A DNA stretch of 64,000 bases from contig CBEULR010000006.1 of NCBI GenBank assembly GCA_965544035.1, forward strand, positions 1-64,000. Direction: 5' to 3'. This document shows, piece after piece, positions 60,050-64,000 of the stretch. The DNA is from CBEULR01 sp965544035 (GTDB lineage Bacteria; Bacillota; Desulfotomaculia; Desulfotomaculales; Desulforudaceae). The position numbers were made by a program, and so were the translations under genes. Positions within the stretch are counted from its first letter, which is position 1. Every line of letters starts with the position of its first letter. A model generated the notes under the pieces. The model searched no databases, was not told the DNA's origin, and saw nothing but the letters and a program-made list of their open reading frames with translations.

Positions 60050-62206
60050 ATGCCAACAATCGGCCTTCCAAGGGCGATGTCCTATTATTATATGTATCCC
60101 TTTTTTGCATCCTTTTGTAAGAGCATTGGTGTGGATGTCGTTCTGTCTTCTCCAACCAACAAGAAGACCTTAAACAACCTAGAGTTCTGTCCGACCGATG
60201 AACCCTGTGTTGCGGTCAAGCTTCTCTTTGCGCATGCTAAAGAACTGTTGGACAAAGGCATCGACCGTCTGCTGATTCCCTGCCTGATCAGCCTGGAGCC
60301 GAAGAATTTCTGCTGCCCGAAGTTTATCGGCATTCCATACATGGTCCAGAACGCCCTGCGGAAACATGCCCGTGTACTGGCACCGCAGATTGACCTTTAC
60401 CGCAATAACAACGACTGGCACCAGACCTTCTATGAACTCGGCCGTGAATTCGGCGTTGCGCGCGAAGCCGTTTCAAAGGCTATAGCCCGGGCTTGGCAGG
60501 CACAGAGGGATTTTGAGGACTATTGCGTCAAGCAAAAGGCAACAACCGATGAGGCTTACAGGCATTTGCTGCATAAGCCGGCCGCAACGGAATCAAGGCG
60601 CCCTGTCAATTCGGAAGGTCCGGTCGTTGCCGTGATCGGCCATCCCTATATTCTTTACGACAGCATCAGTATGGATCTCTTAAAGCGCATCGGCGAATAC
60701 GGCCGTGTGGTCACCGCTGAAATGGTTCCACCGGCGGAAACCCGGCGCCAGATGGATACCGTACTGGAAGGTGAGCGCCTCTGGAGTTTTGAGGCTCAGC
60801 TTCTGGGAGCCGGTCTGCACTTCATTCGCAACCGTCTGGTGGACAAGATCATCTTGGTCGGCTCCTTCGAATGCGGTCCGGAATCCATCATTGAGAACTA
60901 CCTGGAGGAAGAAGCGGAAAGGGCGGGCATCCCGTTTATTCTGCTCACGCTTGATGAGCATACGGCGGAGGCCGGTATGGTCACACGCATCGAGGCTTTT
61001 ATGGACGTGCAGCCCATTTCCGCACCGGAGAAGTCCGGTACCGCGCCGCAAGTACCGTTTGTGCCGGGACCACGCACTGAACCCGTTCTCGTCGGCATGC
61101 CGACCATGGGTTACCTGGATGTGGCACTGCGTTCAGCACTAAAAGAGTGCGGCGTGGAAACGATGCGCACCCCGCATGCCGGTAAAGAGGTAATTGAACT
61201 CGGTAAGGAACTGGCTCCGGAGTTTGTCTGTCTGCCGTTTACCGTTACTCTGGGACAGATGCGCTGGCTTTTGGATCGTGGCGCCACCCACCTCTTGATG
61301 GTGGGCGGAAAAGGTAAGTGCCGTCTGGGTTGGTACGCTCAGGTTCAGGAGCAGCTGCTTCGCAAAATGGGTTACGACTTTGAGTTGATTGTCATCGACT
61401 CCCCGCTCCCGTTTCACGAGCGCTGGGCCAATTTCCGGGATACACTGAAGCATACCACGAAACAGGCTTCTTGGCTGAAGATTCTGCGTGCCTTGTATTT
61501 CGGATACCACAAGATGGCGGCCATCGACAACGCCGAACGGATACTGCACCGGGTTCGGGCCTTTGAATCCAAAATGGGCACGATCGATCGCCACTTCAAG
61601 CGGTTCGTAGCCAAGATCGAACGTGCCTCATCGACCGAAGCCGTTTGGCGTCTGGCCGACGAGTTTGCCCAGACTGCCGATTCCATTGAGACCGACGATA
61701 CCAACCCGGTTCGCGTACGCATCGTGGGTGAAATTTGGGTGGTATTGGAATCACATATCAACCTTCACCTGGAGGAAATGCTGGGCAAATCGATCGAGCC
61801 CAGGGTATGGGTAGACCGCGAGATATCAGCCACATCCTGGTTTCACAAACACATCTTCCCCACCCGTAAGGCGACCGAACGCAAGGACCAGATCAAACAG
61901 GCGGCACTTCCCTACCTGGGTGCCGATCCCGGCGGCCACGGACATATGAGTGTCGGGCTGACCGCACTGGCCAAGTCCGAACAAATGGATGGCGTGATTC
62001 ATCTCCTGCCCTTCACGTGCATGCCGGAGATTGTGGCGCAAAACATTATGGTTCGGCTCAGCCAGGAAATGGATCTGCCGGTACTCACCTTTATCATCAC
62101 CGATCAGACGGGTGAAGCCGGATTTGAAACCAGAGTTGAAGCCTTCTTGGATATTCTCAGGGACCGCAAGTTTTACGGAAATGAATTATCATCGGCGGCA
62201 AACTAA
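60050..62206 (+). CDS. Activase-associated DUF2229/HgdB-like fusion protein
   Basis: A 718-residue protein joining two related halves. Residues 1-330 match the COG3580/DUF2229 pattern: I-G-L-P-R-A-M-S-Y-Y near the start, C-P-T-D-E-P-C and C-C-P-K-F. Residues 345-718 match the COG3581 pattern: G-M-P-T-M-G-Y near 350, F-V-C-L-P-F near 394 and G-G-K-G-K-C-R near 421. These proteins relate to 2-hydroxyacyl-CoA dehydratase components and probably bind Fe-S clusters. The reaction is unknown. It is followed at 28 bases by an ASKHA-type activase. ATG 60050 has GGTGGAG. Confidence 0.8.
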   Translation: MPTIGLPRAMSYYYMYPFFASFCKSIGVDVVLSSPTNKKTLNNLEFCPTDEPCVAVKLLFAHAKELLDKGIDRLLIPCLISLEPKNFCCPKFIGIPYMVQNALRKHARVLAPQIDLYRNNNDWHQTFYELGREFGVAREAVSKAIARAWQAQRDFEDYCVKQKATTDEAYRHLLHKPAATESRRPVNSEGPVVAVIGHPYILYDSISMDLLKRIGEYGRVVTAEMVPPAETRRQMDTVLEGERLWSFEAQLLGAGLHFIRNRLVDKIILVGSFECGPESIIENYLEEEAERAGIPFILLTLDEHTAEAGMVTRIEAFMDVQPISAPEKSGTAPQVPFVPGPRTEPVLVGMPTMGYLDVALRSALKECGVETMRTPHAGKEVIELGKELAPEFVCLPFTVTLGQMRWLLDRGATHLLMVGGKGKCRLGWYAQVQEQLLRKMGYDFELIVIDSPLPFHERWANFRDTLKHTTKQASWLKILRALYFGYHKMAAIDNAERILHRVRAFESKMGTIDRHFKRFVAKIERASSTEAVWRLADEFAQTADSIETDDTNPVRVRIVGEIWVVLESHINLHLEEMLGKSIEPRVWVDREISATSWFHKHIFPTRKATERKDQIKQAALPYLGADPGGHGHMSVGLTALAKSEQMDGVIHLLPFTCMPEIVAQNIMVRLSQEMDLPVLTFIITDQTGEAGFETRVEAFLDILRDRKFYGNELSSAAN

Positions 62207-62234
62207 GGCCGCTAACGCTTTATAGGAGGCCCAA

Positions 62235-63242
62235 ATGCGCTACTATCTGGGTATCGATGTAGGCAGCGTAACCACCAAGCTCGCCCTGATTGACGATCAG
62301 CTTAATCTCCATTATTCCAGTTACCTGCGTACCGAGGGCGGGCCGATTAATGCCATTCAGCGTTCATTCGTCAAGATGAACGCCGAAATGGGTGACGTAC
62401 ACATTGACGGCGTAGGCACCACCGGAAGCGGCCGGCGTCTGGCCGGGATTATGGTAGGGGCCGATGTGATTAAGAATGAGATCACCGCCCACGCAATGGC
62501 CGCCCGGCATGTCGAGCCCAATGTCCGCACGGTTATAGATATCGGCGGCCAAGACTCAAAGATTATCTTTTTTCGAGACGGTGTTCCGATTGGTTTTAAC
62601 ATGAATTCGGTCTGCGCCGCCGGCACGGGTTCTTTCCTCGATCATCAGGCGGTACGCCTGGGAATACCCATCGAGGAATTCGGCGAGTATGCCCTGCGTT
62701 CCAGCAGTCCGATCAAGATCGCCGGACGTTGTGGGGTGTTCGCCGAGTCGGACCTGATCCACAAACAGCAGATGGGTTACAAAAAGGAAGACCTCATCGC
62801 CGGTTTGTGTCTCGCTCTGGTGGGCAACTACCTGGCCAATGTAGCCCGCGGTCGGCGTATCGAGCCCACCGTGCTGTTCCAGGGTGGTGTGGCAGCCAAC
62901 GTGGGTATTCGAGCCGCCTTCCAGAAGAGGCTGGGACTCGAAATCGTGGTGCCCGAATACTTCAAGGTGATGGGGGCTTTTGGATCGGCGATTCTGGCGA
63001 AACGCAACGCGGAACGCTATCGGCGCGCCACCAACTTCCGCGGCGCGGCGTACATCGCTTCCTTCACCTGCAGCCCGCGCACCTTCAGCTGTACGGATTG
63101 TCCGAACAACTGCGAGGTCAATGAGGTTTACATCGGCGATGAACTCGTCAGCCGGTGGGGTTCGCGATGCGGAAAATGGTTTAACCTGAACGTTTCCTCG
63201 GAGGGCCGCACCGAAGCACGAGAGACTCCGCTCAGTATTTAG
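62235..63242 (+). CDS. Acyl-CoA dehydratase activase (HgdC-like)
   Basis: A 335-residue ASKHA-fold ATPase of the archerase type. It has G-I-D-V-G-S-V-T-T-K at the N-terminus, D-I-G-G-Q-D-S-K near residue 100 and F-Q-G-G-V-A near 215. The [4Fe-4S] Cys ligands are in S-V-C-A-A-G-T-G near 129 and G-R-C-G-V-F near 167. An extra C-terminal cluster of cysteines (C-S-P-R-T-F-S-C-T-D-C-P-N-N-C) is unlike the basic HgdC. It injects a low-potential electron into a partner, here presumably the preceding fusion protein. Confidence 0.88.
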   Translation: MRYYLGIDVGSVTTKLALIDDQLNLHYSSYLRTEGGPINAIQRSFVKMNAEMGDVHIDGVGTTGSGRRLAGIMVGADVIKNEITAHAMAARHVEPNVRTVIDIGGQDSKIIFFRDGVPIGFNMNSVCAAGTGSFLDHQAVRLGIPIEEFGEYALRSSSPIKIAGRCGVFAESDLIHKQQMGYKKEDLIAGLCLALVGNYLANVARGRRIEPTVLFQGGVAANVGIRAAFQKRLGLEIVVPEYFKVMGAFGSAILAKRNAERYRRATNFRGAAYIASFTCSPRTFSCTDCPNNCEVNEVYIGDELVSRWGSRCGKWFNLNVSSEGRTEARETPLSI

Positions 63243-63312
63243 TACGTTTTTCTTGATTCCTCGGGACCGATCTGGTAGAATAGGTGCGTGGTTTGTTAAG
63301 GAGGTGGAGAAT

Positions 63313-63504
63313 ATGGCCAAGGTATGCGAGATTTGCGGTAAAGGCGTCACGGTTGGAATGCAGGTGAGCCATTCCCACATCCGCAACAAACGCCGTTGGC
63401 AGCCTAACCTGCAGAAGGTCAAGGTGCTCGTCAACGGTGCACCGAAAAGAATCAGAGTCTGTACCTCTTGCCTGAAGGGCGGTAAAGTCACAAGAGCATT
63501 GTAA
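63313..63504 (+). CDS. rpmB: Ribosomal protein L28
   Basis: A 63-residue protein with the family start M-A-K-V-C-E-I-C-G-K-G, S-H-S-H-I-R-N-K-R-R-W and a zinc pair C-E-I-C/C-T-S-C. ATG 63313 has GGAGGTGGAG upstream; a terminator follows. Confidence 0.95.
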   Translation: MAKVCEICGKGVTVGMQVSHSHIRNKRRWQPNLQKVKVLVNGAPKRIRVCTSCLKGGKVTRAL

Positions 63505-63508
63505 AAGA

Positions 63509-63538
63509 AAACGGCCGAGAGGCCGTTTCTTGTTTTCC
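63509..63538 (+). terminator. rpmB terminator
   Basis: AAACGGCC and GGCCGTTT form an 8-bp stem with a GAGA loop, followed by CTTGTTTTCC on the plus strand, 5 bases after the rpmB stop. Confidence 0.8.
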
Positions 63539-63571
63539 TATTCTGTTTTCACGCACTTGGAAGGACTCTTG

Positions 63572-64000
63572 CTACATTCCCATATTCCGGATCAGGTTCG
63601 CCATTTCGATCCCGCTTACGGCCGCGGCCCATCCCTTGTTGCCCGCCTTGGTTCCGGCTCTCTCGATGGCCTGCTCGATGGTATCGGCCGTGATCACCCC
63701 GAAAACGACCGGGATTCCGCTGTCCATTCCGACCTTGGCCACCCCTTTTGCCACCTCGGCGGCGACATAATCGAAATGCGGCGTAGCCCCGCGAATGACC
63801 GCCCCCAGGCACAGAATCGCATCATACCGGTTGGAGCCGGCCATTCGTTTTGCAACCACCGGGATCTCAAAGGCCCCCGGCACCCAGGCCACTTCCACGT
63901 TCAGCTCGTCCACACCATGCCGGACCAGAGCATCAAGCGCACCGCTCAAGAGCTTTTGTGTAATAAACTCATTAAAACGCCCCACGACGATTCCGATGCG
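63572..64000 (-). CDS. ribH: 6,7-dimethyl-8-ribityllumazine synthase, 5' end cut
   Basis: The visible 142 codons encode the bulk of lumazine synthase, which makes the riboflavin precursor. They contain R-I-G-I-V-V-G-R-F-N at the window edge, W-V-P-G-A-F-E-I-P, G-A-V-I-R-G-A-T-P-H-F-D-Y-V with the catalytic His, and P-V-V-F-G-V. The start lies outside the window; the internal GTG near 63985 is not the real start. Confidence 0.95.
   Translation of the reverse strand, partial: RIGIVVGRFNEFITQKLLSGALDALVRHGVDELNVEVAWVPGAFEIPVVAKRMAGSNRYDAILCLGAVIRGATPHFDYVAAEVAKGVAKVGMDSGIPVVFGVITADTIEQAIERAGTKAGNKGWAAAVSGIEMANLIRNMGM

Noticed and set aside
62556..63491. A 311-codon minus-strand open frame
   Set aside because: It is antisense to the activase and rpmB, both strongly conserved.
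1..64000. CRISPR arrays, prophage genes, tRNA or rRNA genes
   Set aside because: I saw no regularly spaced direct repeats, no phage structural or integrase genes other than the dead IS3 fragment, and no tRNA or rRNA sequence on either strand.

Overview
The window is chromosomal DNA from a spore-forming, anaerobic, moderately GC-rich Firmicute. The best guess is a Desulfotomaculum/Pelotomaculum-type member of the Peptococcales. Sporulation is shown by splB (spore photoproduct lyase), ylbJ, gpr and an alpha/beta-type SASP. Anaerobic chemistry is shown by a Desulfovibrio-type molybdenum aldehyde oxidoreductase (Mop), radical SAM enzymes and a 2-hydroxyacyl-CoA-dehydratase-type activase. Almost every housekeeping gene lies on the minus strand.

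Layout. (1) 1-15 kb is accessory: a secreted/membrane/lipoprotein trio whose lipoprotein is frameshifted; a decayed IS3-family transposase; a thioesterase and a DUF1992 protein; a group of anion and carboxylate transporters (TauE/SafE, DASS, LctP) with a PAPS-type sulfotransferase and a divergent LysR regulator; an HD-GYP protein behind a GEMM-I (c-di-GMP type) riboswitch with its own terminator; an MFS exporter; a truncated XRE regulator; and splB. (2) 15-18.2 kb: CPBP protease, MenA-like prenyltransferase, yraN, rnhB. (3) 18.2-30.7 kb: a 12-kb molybdenum-hydroxylase locus of mop, a flavin/Fe-S dicluster protein, a small redox protein, a methyltransferase, a C-GCAxxG-C-C protein, XdhC, an NTP transferase-HD protein, a radical SAM protein, a CoA ligase, a histidine phosphatase and an unknown gene. 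It sits between rbgA and rnhB, which are adjacent in Bacillus. (4) 31-37 kb: the conserved ylxM-ffh-rpsP-khpA-ylqD-rimM-trmD-rplS-lepB-rbgA block. (5) 37-44.4 kb: a class III aminotransferase and a five-gene operon that recycles SAM by-products (mtnP-mtnA-ahcY-class II aldolase-MTA/SAH deaminase). The operon is preceded by a 256-bp imperfect palindrome and a terminator that I cannot assign to a known RNA class. (6) 44.4-53.1 kb: ftsY-rnc and the fatty acid genes plsX-fabH-fabK-fabD-fabG-acpP-fabF, plus rpmF-yceD. (7) 53-64 kb: ylbJ, coaD, rsmD, gpr, SASP, recG, an activase pair, rpmB and the 3' part of ribH.

How the parts connect. The radical SAM enzymes SplB and TrsS generate or cycle 5'-deoxyadenosine, and methyltransferases such as TrmD, RsmD and the locus methyltransferase release S-adenosylhomocysteine. 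The mtn/ahcY/aldolase/deaminase operon is equipped to recycle both. A 6-oxopurine-type motif in MtnP, together with the deaminase, suggests a route that deaminates first. The most interesting items are the Mop maturation locus, the unexplained structured leader of the salvage operon, the riboswitch-controlled HD-GYP gene, a terminator separating mop from its maturation genes, and ylxM with an apparent ATC start.
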